From contig JAMPIT010000539.1 in assembly GCA_026261815.1 (NCBI GenBank), positions 4,294,501-4,358,500 of the forward strand: a DNA stretch of 64,000 bases. Reading direction: 5' to 3'. A program made the position numbers and the translations under genes. Shown here one piece after another: positions 24,000 through 35,841 of this stretch. Position 1 is the first letter of the stretch. Each line of letters starts with the position of its first letter. The notes under the pieces were generated by a model. The model was given only the letters and a program-made list of their open reading frames with translations. It made no database searches and was not told the origin of the DNA. This DNA is from Monarcha castaneiventris obscurior (lineage: Eukaryota > Chordata > Aves > Passeriformes > Monarchidae).

Positions 24000-26540
24000 T
24001 GCTTGCTGTCTGTTTGGGTAGAGGCAGTGCCCAGTGCTGCCCACTGATCCCCAAAGTACTGGGCAAACAGGGCAGGTCTGTTCTTGGCTGTGGCTGGTTT
24101 TGCTCAGCCAGAGACTTGAGGTCTCTTACAAGGAGGAGCTGGGTGCTGGTGGATGGAGGTACAGTGTGGCTCTGGGGAAGCATTTCTGGACAAACCTGGT
24201 GCTCCCAGGTGGGATGCTTGGATGTGTGGTGGGCAGCTGTAGAGGCAGGGTGCTTCCTTAGGCCACCTTCACATTGGACTTGGGAAAAGCCAATGCTGGC
24301 TGATGGCACATTAGGCTTCTGCAGCTTTTGGCTATTAATGACTGCTTTATTATCAGTGACTGGGGGCAGGTGGTGGGGAATCAGTGCTTGGGACTCAGTC
24401 CCTCACTGTTCCTGCATGCTGGCACTGGGAACCCTGCTCTGCTGCCTTTTCTCTGTGGTAGGTTGATGCAGGCACCTTCTTTCACTGCATTGTGTCTGGA
24501 TGAGGCACTGGAGAGTCCTGCTGTTTGGTGCTGGCAGTGCCCTGAGGTTGGGCTGGGAAGGCTGGCCTGTTCTTGCTCTGTTATTTCTGGCTGGTGTTCC
24601 TGGATGCCCTGAAATGGCACATTCACAGGCAGCCCACACCCCTTCCTGGGGCAGGTGCCCTAGACTGTGTGCTGGGGTGGCTGCACAGGGAAGCTCTGTT
24701 GGCTGCCTCCCTCCCCTGCTTGGCACTTGGTTGCTGGGGCAGCTCCAGTGCCAGCATGATCTGCAGCAGAGAGCCCTAACATGGTGTGTGTGGGGGGGTT
24801 CCCTGTGCATGCATGGTGAAGATAACTTCTTAGTGCAGGTACTAAGGGAGTTGGCTAGAAAAGGTGCCCTGCTAGATTTATTATTTGTAAATAGAGAGGC
24901 ACTTGTGGGTGAATCACGCTGGACTTGATGGTCCTTATGGGTCCCTTCCAATCTGAAATACTGTAGTGCTTCAGTTGTGGAAGGTGGTGGGGGCATCCAG
25001 GGACTGATGTGGATCTGTTTCTGCAGGGCTTCTGGCCCCCTTTATGGGCAGGAGCCATCTCCTACCCTCCTTTGATGCAGGCTATGTGTGCCTTGCCACT
25101 GTTTGCCTTCCTGCTGCTCCTGTTGGGACGTGCACTTGGCTCGTTCCATGCCTCGGCCTGCTCCCAGTGCTTGGCCTGTGCTGCTGATCAGGGGAATGAT
25201 GGGAGTGGAGAGCACTAAGAGTGGGAGGTGAGGACGGGACACTGGCAAGACGCACAGGGAGCTGCACGTGAGGTCTGGGAGCTGGAGCCATGTTCTGGTG
25301 TCCTGGTGCTGCTCCCTTCTGGACACTGCCTCCCAACGCCTGATGTTGCAAGAAGGTTTCTGGTAATAGGGAAGTCATGTCATCTGCCCCCTTACTAATT
25401 TGGGTACCCAGTATCTGCTTGTCTGGGACAGGGTGACCCTGCTGTGCCTGTGGTGCTGCCTACCCTGCCCGAGAACATCCTCGGCGACGGTGCAGCCCCA
25501 CCTGGGTCCTTGCCTTACAGCTGGCAGCCCTGGAAGGAATGGGAAGTTGAGTAGTAACAGCCATGCTGCCGTCTGCATCTCGAGCTTATTCCTTCGTAGG
25601 GTCAGGGAGGAAAAAGGGCGTTGCTGAACTGCAGTTCGTCGATTCTGGGAAGCGGGGGCAGAGCCTGCGTCACTGCCTGTTACAAGCATGAGTTGCTGTT
25701 TCCATCACCCTGAGGTCGCCGCGTGTTTCCATCACGGCATGTCCCCTGCGTGTGCCCTTCCAGAGGAGGCGGGGGAGGCAGCTGCCTAGCCCTCCTGCCT
25801 GCTGTGCTCTGCTGTGCTCCGCAAGCGAGCGAAAAGCCTTTTGCCTCGATAGCGGCGCCGGAGCAGTGTTGCCAATGATGCCGGCGAGGGGCTGATCCCC
25901 CCTCCCTGTGGGCTGCCACTTTGAATGGGCCCTCACGACACGCGAGCGTGAATTGCATCAGGCACAGCCTGCTGAGAGACGGGTGCCAGGCTGCGTGCTG
26001 GAGCGATGGTGCTGGCCCCCGCCTCTCTCCTGGCTGCCGAGCAGTTCTCTCAGGACTGGCGTTCCCCGTGACTTAGGGCTGCCTGTTGGTCCCAGAACTG
26101 AGGAGGCTGTAGCGGAGCGGACGGGGGTCGGGGTAGAGTCGCCCTTGAAGCCTCGGGCTGAGCTCCGCTCGCATCGCCTGCAGCAGGGCTGGCCTCACCT
26201 CCTCGGCTCGCTCCCAGCGCGGCGGGGCAAGGCCGGGGCAGGCTCTGTCCTCCTGGCACACCTGGACTCGGGGGACCCTCAGCCGCCCCCTCCGTGGCCT
26301 TTCCCGTGGGAGCAAGGTGTTCTGCCCTGTCTCGGAGTTGCCGCCCGCAGCAGCCGCATTCCCTGGCCGAGCCGTGCCTCGCCCCGGTGTCACTGGTTAC
26401 GCGAATTGATGTTTTCTAAAAACTGCCGGGGAAAGCCCGTGGCCCTGGGAGAGGGGGCGGGCTCACGCAGCATCCCTGTTCGCGCTCGCCCGTTCTTTCT
26501 CCCGCCTTTTTGCCCGGGGGCGGCTCTGATGGGTAGAACG
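24000..26540. other. intergenic region upstream of SLC7A3
   Basis: No coding exon was recognised. The left part is ordinary GC-rich avian intergenic sequence with one CR1 remnant. From about 25.6 kb CpG density rises towards the SLC7A3 promoter. The long ORFs here overlap on both strands and have no family features. Confidence 0.6.
24838..24962 (+). mobile_element. internally deleted CR1 LINE fragment
   Basis: A short reading frame with KGALLDLLFVNREALVG matches the end of the CR1 endonuclease domain. It is joined directly to the CR1 3' tail (CTGGACTTGATGGTCC, GGGTCCCTTCCAATCTG). Most of ORF2, including reverse transcriptase, is missing between the two parts. Confidence 0.75.
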
Positions 26541-28284
26541 TATATTTCCGGCTCTAGCAGCACTACTCCATCGCGGGGGGATTCCGTCCCGCTCTACGCT
26601 CTCGGCGGCGGCGGCGAACAGAACTGAATTCACCTGAAGAGGGATCGCACCGGAGCCAGCCGAGCCGCACCGAGACGCGCCGCGGGTGAGTGGTGGCGGG
26701 CGCTGCCGCCGGACCGGGAGAGCCTTGGCGCAACCGGTGCCGTTGTTGCATCAGCTGCCTCCCGCCCGCCCGCACGTGGCCGGTCCTGCCGCGGCCCCCG
26801 CTCGGCTCCTGCCGTACCCGGGGCATCGCCGGACTCCCCGGCGGGACGGAGCCTGACTGGCGCTCCTCGGGACCGGAGATGCCCCCGCGGGGGCTGGGGC
26901 GGCGGTCCCGAGCGAACGGCGCCCGGCACCTACCCCGAGTCGCGGCGGGATGCGATGGCTACCGGGTTGCAGCGGGAGGCTCCAGCTGGCCGCCAGACAC
27001 GTTGCTTCTCGTCTACCCATGCGGAGCTCGAGTCGGGTGCTGGAAATGCTTGGAACAATCGAGCAGCTCTGGGGAAGGCAGCTAGACTTGTCCAGGTAGT
27101 GGTTGAGGAGGGTGCCAGTGCTGGGGACTTATTCCTGGCCCAGAGGCTGCCTGAGCTGGTATCCCAGCTTCTTGGTGCCAAGGCTGAATTTGACTGGTGC
27201 TAGCTCGGGAGGAGTTTTATCAAGAAGCAGGATGGTTTGTTGATTATGGGAAAGCAGCCGGGTTCGTATCCGCCACTGTGATCCTGATAATCCTTCTCTA
27301 TGGAAAAGGGTCACAGAGTTATCCTTGTGTATTTATGCTGATCCATGTAGTGTAGTGCGCTGTCCTGGGCACCTGGATGGAGTGTTCTACCTTTCCCAAT
27401 GAAGGGAGAAGCCAGCAGGGAGAGGACACTGGTGGGTGGGTGGTTCAGTGCAGGGCAGAGATGCTGGCCATGGCCACGGGCATTGGGAGCCACTTTCCTT
27501 GCAGCTCTTCTGTGCTGGATGCCTGCTTCACAGCAGCAGGCATCCAGCACAGAGGCATCTGCTCATCTTCAGAGCTTTTTGGGGATGGGTGGCTGCTGTG
27601 AGCAAGAGGAGTAGGGATGTCACACGTTCAGGGGGATTACAGCCTGCAGAGTTTGCAGATTGCTCAGCAAGCACTGTTAGCAGGCAAAGGGTTTGCACCA
27701 GGGGCTCGTGCCATGGTATCTCTGGTTATGCATCCCTGTGGTGGTGCAGATACTGAAAGCAAAAGAGGAGTGTTTGCATCCAGCCTGCCACATCCTGTGC
27801 TGGAAGAAGTGTCTCCAAACCAGTGCTGCTGTGCACACCCATGTGTCAGGCTGGAAGGATGTGCCCAGCAGTCAAGTTTGGGCTGAAGGGTTTCCAGACT
27901 GCCAAGCCTGGGAAACAGTGGGCAAGCTCTGGGGCATGCCTGTGGGCTCCATGGTTGAGACCACAAAGGGCTTGAGCAATGGGCATTTCCCACCATGGAC
28001 TGACTGGGTTCATCCCTGGCTCACTGTCCTGGTACAGGGGCTGTGCAGGCAGGGTATGTGCAGCCCCCACAGTGCCTTGGAGGGTGCCACGACCACGGTC
28101 TCTGGCCAACCAGTGTGGCAGGGGCGTGGTGCTGATGGGTGAGCTGGGAGCAGGCTCCTGTGGGCATCATTGCCTGCACTGCCCCTCGCAGTGTCAGTCC
28201 TGCTGCCTGAATGACACTGAGCTTCACATTTCTCTTCTCTTGCAGGGCTTTTGACCAGCTGAGCTTCACCAAGGAGAGGACAAG
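26535..28284 (+). promoter_or_regulatory. SLC7A3 CpG promoter and predicted noncoding 5' exon
   Basis: A CpG-rich stretch ends in CGCCGCGG|GTGAGT, a strong donor after 26685. A good acceptor at 28244-28245 (TTCTCTTGCAG) opens the exon holding the SLC7A3 start codon 39 bases later. I infer a noncoding first exon ending at 26685 and a ~1.56-kb intron. The transcription start is not visible; a weak TATATTT lies near 26540. Confidence 0.55.
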
Positions 28285-31200
28285 ATGTTGGGGGAAAAAA
28301 TGACCAGTTTTGGGAAGAAGCTGATCCGCCGGCGCATGGTGGACCTGAGCTCCAATGACACACATTTTGCTCGCTGCCTCACCACACTGGACCTTATATC
28401 CCTTGGTGTGGGCAGCACGCTAGGGGCTGGTGTGTATGTGCTGGCCGGGGAGGTAGCCAAGGAGATGGCTGGTCCTGCCATCGTCCTCTGCTTTCTGGTG
28501 GCTGCTTTCTCATCGGTACTGGCTGGACTGTGCTATGCAGAATTTGGGGCCCGTGTCCCCAAGGCTGGCTCTGCCTACCTCTACAGCTACGTTACTGTTG
28601 GTGAGATCTGGGCTTTTATAGCTGGCTGGAACCTCATTCTCTCCTATGTGATAGGTACGAGGCCAGGCAGCATGGGGGGTTTCTGGGGGCAGCGTGCCCT
28701 GCTGTGGGGGCAGGGTGCGGGGTGGGATCAGCAGGGAGGTGGGTGCTCAGGTGCGGGTGACTGGTGCCAGTCTGCCCTGGGCTTGGACTAATGCACAGAC
28801 CTGCCATCGACCAGGTACGGCCAGTGTGGCTCGAGCCTGGAGTGCAGCATTTGACAACATCATCGGCAACCACATCTCCACCTTCTTCGCCAACAAGACC
28901 ACAATGCACCTGCCAGGAGTGCTGGCTGAGCGTCCTGACTTCTTTGCTGTAATCCTGATTTCACTGCTTACTTGTGAGTGTGCAGGAGTGGCTTTATGGT
29001 ACTGTGGGTGATGACATGGGAGCCTGGTGGGTCCCCACTCACCTCTTTTGTCCCCGCAGTACTGCTGGCCTTTGGTGTCAGCGAATCTGCCCTCGTGAAC
29101 AAAATCTTCACGGCGGTGAACCTGTTGGTGCTGGGCTTTGTCATCATTGCTGGCTTCATCAAGGGAGACATCAGGAACTGGCAGCTTTCAGACTGTGGCA
29201 ACTGCTCGCAGTCAGACTCACCAGATGACATGTAAGTAGAGCAACTGTGCCAGGCCAGGGTCTGGCACAGGGCAGGCATAGGCCCTGCTGTCCCTGCACC
29301 CCATGGCAGCTGCTCTTCTCCCTTTTTTCCAGGAAAAAGGCTTTTGGCTCTGGTGGGTTTGTTCCCTTTGGACTGGAAGGCGTCCTGACTGGTGCTGCCA
29401 CCTGTTTCTACGCCTTCGTGGGCTTTGACTGCATTGCCACCACAGGTACTGCCTTGGGTGAGGGTGGCATGCGCATTTCCCCTGCACAGCCAGCAGCTGG
29501 CTGGGAGCTGATGGGGAGGATGCTCCGTGGTGTGGGAAAACAGCTGATCTCACCGCTCCTGGGAGGTTTCCCTGTGGAGTCTGTGTCTTCAGCTGGGCCA
29601 GACAAAAGGGCTCAGAGCCTGCCCTGCCCCAGGAAAAGTGGCTCATTACACCACATGGTGGGAGCAGGGCTGCACCCTGCCTGCGCAGGCAGCTCCCAGA
29701 GCTGCAGGGAGCCTTTTGACTGCCGAGCCGAGGCTGTGACAGTGCTGGGAATTGCTGGTGCCTCCTAGTTATTTCCCAGCCTCAAGCAGCCTTTTTCTAA
29801 ATGACTGGGTTCATGCAAAACTGCTGCTTCCTGAAGCACAGGCAGCTCTCTTAATTTCCTCTCATTACCCCAGAAATCTACTTAGTGGGTGGCTGGTACA
29901 GGCTGTTCTGCCTGACCTCCCTGCCTGTGCCACCCTGCCCCCAGGGGCTGCCCAGCAGCCTCCTCCTTTCCTGCTGCCAAGCCCCGTGCTGGGAGCGTGG
30001 TGCAGCACACCTTTGCAAAGCCGAGGAGCATAGAAGACCTCCATTCAACAGGCTCTGTAGGGAGAGGGAGCTGCTGGTGGGGGGGAAGGGCTGGCATAGC
30101 CAGGAGGGCTGTAAACCCAGGCTGCCAGGCAGCTTCATCCCTTCTGCCAGTGCAGCAGCATGGCCAGGAACCCCTCCTCTCCAACAGCCCCTGCTTGCTG
30201 CTCCCCAGTTCTGTGCTGCCATGGAAAGTCCCTACTCTGGCTCATCCCCTGGGGGTACTTGCCCCATGCAGTGAGGTGGGAGTGGGGCACATGTGGCTTC
30301 TTGTGTCTGCACAGGGGAGGAAGCCAGGAACCCACAGCGCTCGATCCCCATTGGCATCATTGCGTCCCTCTTCATCTGCTTTGTGGCTTATTTCGGGGTC
30401 TCTGCGTCCCTGACTCTCATGGTGCCCTACTTCCTCCTGAACAAGAACAGCCCTCTGCCTGAGGCTTTCAAGGCAGTTGGCTGGGAGCCTGCCCGCTACG
30501 CCGTTGCCGTTGGCTCACTCTGTGCCCTCTCCACCAGGTAGGACTGGTCCTGTTGTTGGCACTGTCTGGCACAGCACAGGGACCAGCACCATTCATCCCA
30601 GCTGGGCTGGGGATTTGCTCTGTCCAGCTGCTATCCTGCTCCTGGCACAGAGCTGGTCCCTTCCCCTTCTGGGTGGTAGATGTGGACAGTTTGCCTAATC
30701 TCTCTCCACGGCAGCTTGCTGGGCTCCATGTTTCCCATGCCCCGAGTGATCCATGCCATGGCAGAGGATGGGCTGCTCTTCAAGTTCCTCTCCCGGATCC
30801 ACAGTCGCACAAAGACCCCTGTGATAGCCACCATTGTCTCTGGGTTCTTTGCAGGTAAGGCTCCTGGCCACTACCTCACACCCAGCCCTGTGGTGGTCTG
30901 GAGCTGTGCTCATGCTGTGTGTCCTCGTTGCAGCTGTGTTGGCCTTCCTGCTTGACCTGAAGGACCTGGTGGACCTCATGTCGATTGGCACGCTGCTGGC
31001 CTACTCCCTGGTGGCGGTGTGCGTGCTCATCCTCCGGTGGGTGACTCCTCGTGTTTGGTGGTGCCCAGGGTGGATGTTCCTTATGTCGTCCTGGGGGCTT
31101 GTAGCCACAGCTTTTTTCCAGGGGCATGCAGCCTGGGGAAGTGTCAAGCCCCCAAGATGGAGGCTGCTGACCAGAGCCTGTGTGTGTCTCTGGGCATATC

Positions 31201-33311
31201 CTTGGAGTCGGGGTCGCTGCTGGAGCAGCAGGGATATGAGGGTGCTGTCCACTGTTCCCTTGGGCTAGGAAGTTCCTTGGGCTCTGCTGCAAGCTTGTCT
31301 TACCTGCTCAGGTACCAGCCCAGACAGCTGAACTCCCCGCAGGCCATGGAAATGCTGGAGTTGAATGGCAACGAGGAGGAGAGAGTGATCATGAACCCGA
31401 CCATCACTGCTGCCAGTGCCCAGCACACAGAGACATTGTCCCTGGCGATGCTGTTCAACCCGCCTGGGGACACCCCCACTGCGCTCTCAGGACGCATTGT
31501 TTACTTCTGTGTGGCAGTCATTGGTGAGTGAGAGGGAACTGGTGGCTGGTGTTCCCTCCTCCCATGGGCTGGAGTGTTTTGGCACATCTCTGCAGAGCTG
31601 GGAAGGGATGGAGAGAATGCCAGGCAGAGGAGGGGGGCCAGGCAGCACAGGTTGCCAGCAGCTGTTGGCAGTGCCAGCAGGCGCTGAACCCTGAGCAGGG
31701 TGCCAAGTGCAGGGTACAGCTGTGGTTTGGGGTGCACAGGCGTTGTTGGAGGACATGGGTGCTAAGTCAGGGATGTGCAGGTGGTCATGGGAGATCCCTG
31801 TGATGAGCCTGACCCATGCTGGCCACCAGCAAGGGCAGTCCCCAGCCCCTTGAGAGTACTTGGGCTCGGCCAGCGAGGTTTGATCTATCAATGGCTCCAT
31901 TGCACAGCCAGAATGGGGTGGCTCAGCCAGGTCTGGATAAGTGTCAGAGCTGAGTCCAAGCCCAGCCAAGTGCAGGCTCCCTGTAGCTTGCTGGTCTGGG
32001 AAGTGCCTCCAGCAAAGCACTTTCTGGAGGCTTTGGGGTGGGTGTTAGAGGCAGCGGGTGCTGGACCTGACCAAGAGGAGTGAGTGCCTCAGCCCAGCTG
32101 TTGGTGAGGCTCAGGACCCCAGGGAGGCCGTGTGCTGTGCAGCCCCCTGACTACCCTCTCTCTTGCAGCAACACTGATCACAGTCATCTGCGTGGTCCTG
32201 ACCCTCAATGTGGCTGCGCTGAAGGATGCCAATGTGGGCTGTATTGTGGCTCTGGTGCTGCTCCTCGTGGCTTTGCTCATCCTCACCATCATCATTTGGA
32301 GGCAGCCGCAGAGCAACGCACGGTTAAACTTCAAAGTGAGTGCAGCCCCCTGCATCTTGGTGTCTGCACCCCCATGGACCCTGTCAGGACCTGGGCATTG
32401 CAGGGTCTGCCAGGGCTCGCTGCCAGATGGTCACCAGGAAAGCCCAGGGCCCTGAAATGCGTCTCTCTGAGGTGCAATCCCCAGTGTGGAAGTGCCCGGA
32501 TGCTCTGGGCTGTGGCAGGGAGGGGGTCCCTCCGTGTCGCAGTTTCGGACACGAACACGTGGACTGAAACAGCAGGCTAGGCAGCAGGTCAGATCCGAGC
32601 CAAGGCCAAAAAGGGGCCTCCTACCTTTATTATCACACTTTTATACCTCTTCTAAGACAATCATACATTGGTGGATGAGGTTAACACCTCTAGCATTTTA
32701 CAGGATAGGAACACAGTCTATCACCTTTCTCCGCCTTGGAGAAAGGTATGAACACTATCAGAAAGTTCAGTAAACATTCTTAGCCGGTTAGGAAAACAAG
32801 AGCTATGTTTATAGAAAGAGCATGAGAACTTCTACTACAAAAGTAAAAACATGGAGCACTGTGAAAACCAGGGCGACACCTCCGCTGGCTGGCAGCAACC
32901 TCAAGCCCAGCCTGGTCCCTCAAGGCACAGCTGACACAGCACTTCTTGTGCCTTGCAGGTACCTTTCCTCCCACTCCTGCCAATCTTCAGCATCTTCATT
33001 AACATCCTGCTGATGGTACAGCTGAGTGCCGGCACCTGGGCACGGTTTGCCATCTGTATGGTTGGGGGTAAGTGTCCCACTCCTAGTGGGGAGTGCAGTG
33101 CCCACAGGTCTCTCCTGGGGGTCTGTTAGTGCTGACAGCCCACCAGTGCACATTTCATTATGGAAACTGTCCTGCAGGTTTTGTTACTTACTTCACCTAC
33201 GGGATTTGGAACAGCGTGGAAGGGAAAAACGCAGAAAAAACCTGTGCCGCAGTAGAAAAGCCTCTGCACCATCCTGGACTGGACCTCAGCCCTGGGGCTG
33301 CTGCAGTCTGA
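28285..33311 (+). CDS. SLC7A3: cationic amino acid transporter 3 (CAT-3)
   Basis: Eleven coding exons, 28285-28654, 28815-28973, 29060-29231, 29333-29445, 30315-30537, 30715-30854, 30934-31036, 31312-31523, 32169-32335, 32959-33067 and 33178-33311, give 633 aa (human 619) with consistent phases. CAT-3 is a plasma-membrane, sodium-independent uniporter of arginine, lysine and ornithine in the APC superfamily, with about 14 membrane helices. Signatures seen: [20 protein letters not shown] near residue 34, [20 protein letters not shown] at 83-102 with the glutamate essential in CAT-1 (Glu86 here), [18 protein letters not shown], and [18 protein letters not shown]. The first ATG follows ACAAG; a second in-frame ATG lies five codons later. 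CAT-3 rather than CAT-1, -2 or -4 rests mainly on linkage to SNX12/FOXO4/TEX11. Intron 9 carries a solo LTR, and an eroded ERV begins about 160 bp past the stop. The C-terminal ~25 residues differ from mammals. Confidence 0.95.
32535..32878 (-). mobile_element. solo LTR, ERVK-like, in SLC7A3 intron 9
   Basis: A 344-bp element with perfect 6-bp inverted ends TGTCGC...GCGACA, flanked by identical 6-bp target duplications CCTCCG (32529-32534 and 32879-32884). On the minus strand it has TATAAAA (complement of 32639-32645) followed closely by AATAAA (complement of 32626-32631), as in a retroviral U3/R. Six-base duplications and the short length fit alpha- or betaretrovirus-like ERVK elements. No internal viral sequence remains, so it is a solo LTR made by recombination. 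It lies antisense to SLC7A3. Confidence 0.9.
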
Positions 33312-33469
33312 GGGGCTGAGCACCAACCAGCGCTCCATGGACCTCTTTGCCACTTCGGTACAAGATCATGATCCACAGAGTACATCCATCCCCTCTCCCA
33401 CAGAGACTGAGTCCCAGAGTGAAGTACTAAGGCCTGAACAACAGGCCCTGAGCCAAAGCTGACCTAGGA

Positions 33470-34095
33470 TGAACATTCCAACCAAATGTTGTATGTTTCC
33501 ACTCATTAACGAAGTATTGTTATATATCTCTATTTATTGGCAAAACATGTGTTCACCTTTCCATATCTAGAAATGGGATAAGGCCACATCTGGCCTAATT
33601 AGGGGGCGTAGGATCAAGGACAACTCCCTTGGATCTTCCTTAAGCCCTGGCCAGGCTTTGGGAGAAAGCTAACAGGAAAATGAAATTAGAAATTATGTCA
33701 GCTTGTTCGTTTAGCAGTGTAAAAACTGGGCCACTGTCAGAGCAAAGTCGGGGAGCCTCGTGGCCTGCAAAGGTGGAGGCACTGCACGAGTTCCCAGTTA
33801 CTGGCGTGGTTCTCCAGTCCTTGGCTGTGCCAGCTTCCCCCCACAGCTGATGCCTCGGACTTGGATGATGTATCTTTATTGGGGTAAGTGGTGATGTACC
33901 TTTCTTATTCACTGTAGGCATTCTCTCCTAATAATGATTAGCATTGCTCAGCTTGTGCCTTTGTAATTCTTTACTAACGTTTAGGTGCCTTGCTTAGCTT
34001 ATCCTTTCATGATTCTTTGCAGTTTTACATCATAGTAAATGCCACTGTTCCTTAAGTTGGTGTCTGTGTCTCTGACTCTACCCACCAGCAAAACA
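33470..34095 (+). repeat. 5' LTR of the eroded ERV
   Basis: AT-rich, about 610-626 bp, ending in GCAAAACA just before a primer-binding-like site. Its end is repeated at 35785-35841. The start is a choice between TGAACATTCC (33470) and TGTTGTATG (33487). Confidence 0.6.
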
Positions 34096-34099
34096 AAAC

Positions 34100-34116
34100 T
34101 GGCGTAGTCAGCCGGG
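34100..34116 (+). other. retroviral primer-binding-like site
   Basis: TGGCGTAGTCAGCCGGG lies four bases after the LTR end, the expected position of a tRNA primer-binding site. It resembles the TGGCG(C/T)AGTCGGCAGGAT type seen in avian ERVL/ERV1-like elements. The exact tRNA is not assigned. Confidence 0.55.
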
Positions 34117-34428
34117 TCAGAACAAACTGTTGCTTTTTAAATCTAAATGTAAGGAATCAGTCCTGTCTGAAATTCCCAGATGGGAAGAACTTCCTTATAG
34201 TTCACTGGACCTCAAGTGGGCTAAGGTTGGAGGACCACGTGAGCAATAGCGAAGTCAATTAAAGGAAGCTGAACTGCAGGATGTATTGAAATCCATCCAA
34301 AAATCACATACTCAGAAAGGAAAAGACCTTGTTGATTTGGGAAGGCAAGAATGGATTTTGTTAACACTATATCAAACAAAACACCAACAATAAGGAGCAG
34401 TTGTTGAAATGCTCTAACATGGTGACAG

Positions 34429-35020
34429 ATGTGTGAGTTGCAGAATCAAATTGTAATGCTAAAGTGCCAAAATAAGCTGCTTGCTGATAAGCTGGACACT
34501 TGCCAGACTGTAGCTGAGAAGGCTGCAGTTAGAGTAGCTCAGTATAAGGAAAGGACAGGGCAAGCGAATCACAAGCAAATGCATGGAGTGATTGCAGAGG
34601 CAGGTGTGCAGTGGGATCCCAGTAAATGGAATGGAGATAGTTGGGATTCTGTGGATTCTAATGAGATTGATTCCCCAGATGAATTTGTAGATATGAGACC
34701 AGCATGGAGACAAAAGGTGGAATCAGATGCTAATGGTCAGCAGGTCAGGAGGGATACTCATAAAAGATTACACTCAGCATGAAGTAAATGAAATATTTGA
34801 ACAGTTTAAGCAAAGACTAGGGGAACCCCTCTTCTCTTCGATGGTGTGCTTGCATGACCAGAGAGCATCAGGGATAACCCTAGACTCAGGGGGCTCTAAG
34901 AAGTTTTTAGTTTTGAGCTTGGATTCTTTTGTGCAGGATGCATTTTGGAATAAAATTGACGAGGCTAAATACTTAGAAAATGATTGGCCGGGATCTGAAA
35001 GTCAGAGGAATACTTTGTGA
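34429..35020 (+). pseudogene. gag-like remnant of the eroded ERV
   Basis: Two overlapping frames, 34429-34782 and 34727-35020, look like one former protein broken by a frameshift near 34.75 kb. The first part is charged and helical (coiled-coil-like, near KCQNKLLADKLDTCQ), and the second continues with similar composition. Position after the LTR and primer site suggests gag, but no zinc knuckle or major homology region is seen. It cannot make a full product. Confidence 0.5.
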
Positions 35021-35339
35021 TACTGTATACAATGAGATGCATGAGAACCTCTTGTGATTTTTTATTTGTAGATAATGTTACTGAAGATATAAGTAGTCAC
35101 TCCAATATTTGTGCTTGTAACTTTATCACAATAACAGGATTTTAGTTATTTATTTTTAGTTTATATTTTTTAAATGAAGATTTTTAGTTTTTTACCTCCT
35201 GTTATATATCCTGTCAATTTTTGGAATCTAACTATACACTGATTCAAGACTTGCAGCCTATTCCCATTGCTATGAACTGGTAAAGGAGCTGTTACAACAC
35301 ACGGACCTGAGGTGGTTGCTGAAACAAGCACGAGAGAAT

Positions 35340-35600
35340 GGACAAAAGACTTTGATTGCTGTCCATCATGGCATGGCAGAAATACATCGTGTGGTGGAGT
35401 GGGTGAAGAAAGACAGAGAACACTGATGGTGGGACAGTCTTTTTGGATGGGTGCCTACACCTACCAGAATTCTCAACCGAGTGCTTCACCCCGTTGTCAT
35501 TTTATTGATGCTAATCCTTTTGATTTTTGTTCTAATAATTGCATTGTATGTTAAGGTGTGGGTGATTATGAAACAATTATCTTACCAACTACCTCCACTG
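35340..35600 (+). pseudogene. env transmembrane remnant of the eroded ERV
   Basis: A frame with EWVKKDREH, an in-frame stop, then WWDSLFGW followed by a long hydrophobic run near LLMLILLIFVLIIALYV matches the end of a retroviral transmembrane envelope subunit: membrane-proximal tryptophans, an anchor and a short cytoplasmic tail. The in-frame TGA and the missing surface subunit make it non-functional. Little pol is left between this and the gag-like part. Confidence 0.6.
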
Positions 35601-35841
35601 ATAGTAGACAATCCATGTGGTACCTAAGCATGAAATATTCTCTAGCTCTATTTGGATATTGTAAAGCTTGACTATAGTCACAGTGTTATGTGGGAAAACG
35701 ACTGGGAACTCTGTGGATGGGTAACTGGGGGTACAGTTAGAGGAAACTGAGGAGTTACAACAGTATGGAAATTACAGGGTATGTGTTACACTGTTCCTTA
35801 AGTTGCTGTCTGTGTCTCTGACCGTACCCACTGGCAAAACA

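Larger units (their letters stand above)
33470..35841 (+). mobile_element. eroded endogenous retrovirus downstream of SLC7A3
   Basis: A plus-strand provirus of about 2.4 kb with most coding sequence deleted. The last ~50 bases of its LTR (CTGTTCCTTAAGTTG, then GTCTGTGTCTCTGAC, then GGCAAAACA) occur twice, ending at 34095 and 35841. After the first comes a primer-binding-like stretch at 34100-34116, then gag-like and env-like remnants. The right LTR keeps only about its last 57 bases. Flanks TAGGA and CAGGA may be a decayed 5-bp duplication. The left LTR start, at 33470 or 33487, is uncertain. Confidence 0.75.

Noticed and set aside
26050..27085. Several ORFs over 80 codons in the SLC7A3 promoter region
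   Set aside because: CpG-island open frames on both strands; the inferred noncoding SLC7A3 exon explains the only good donor here.
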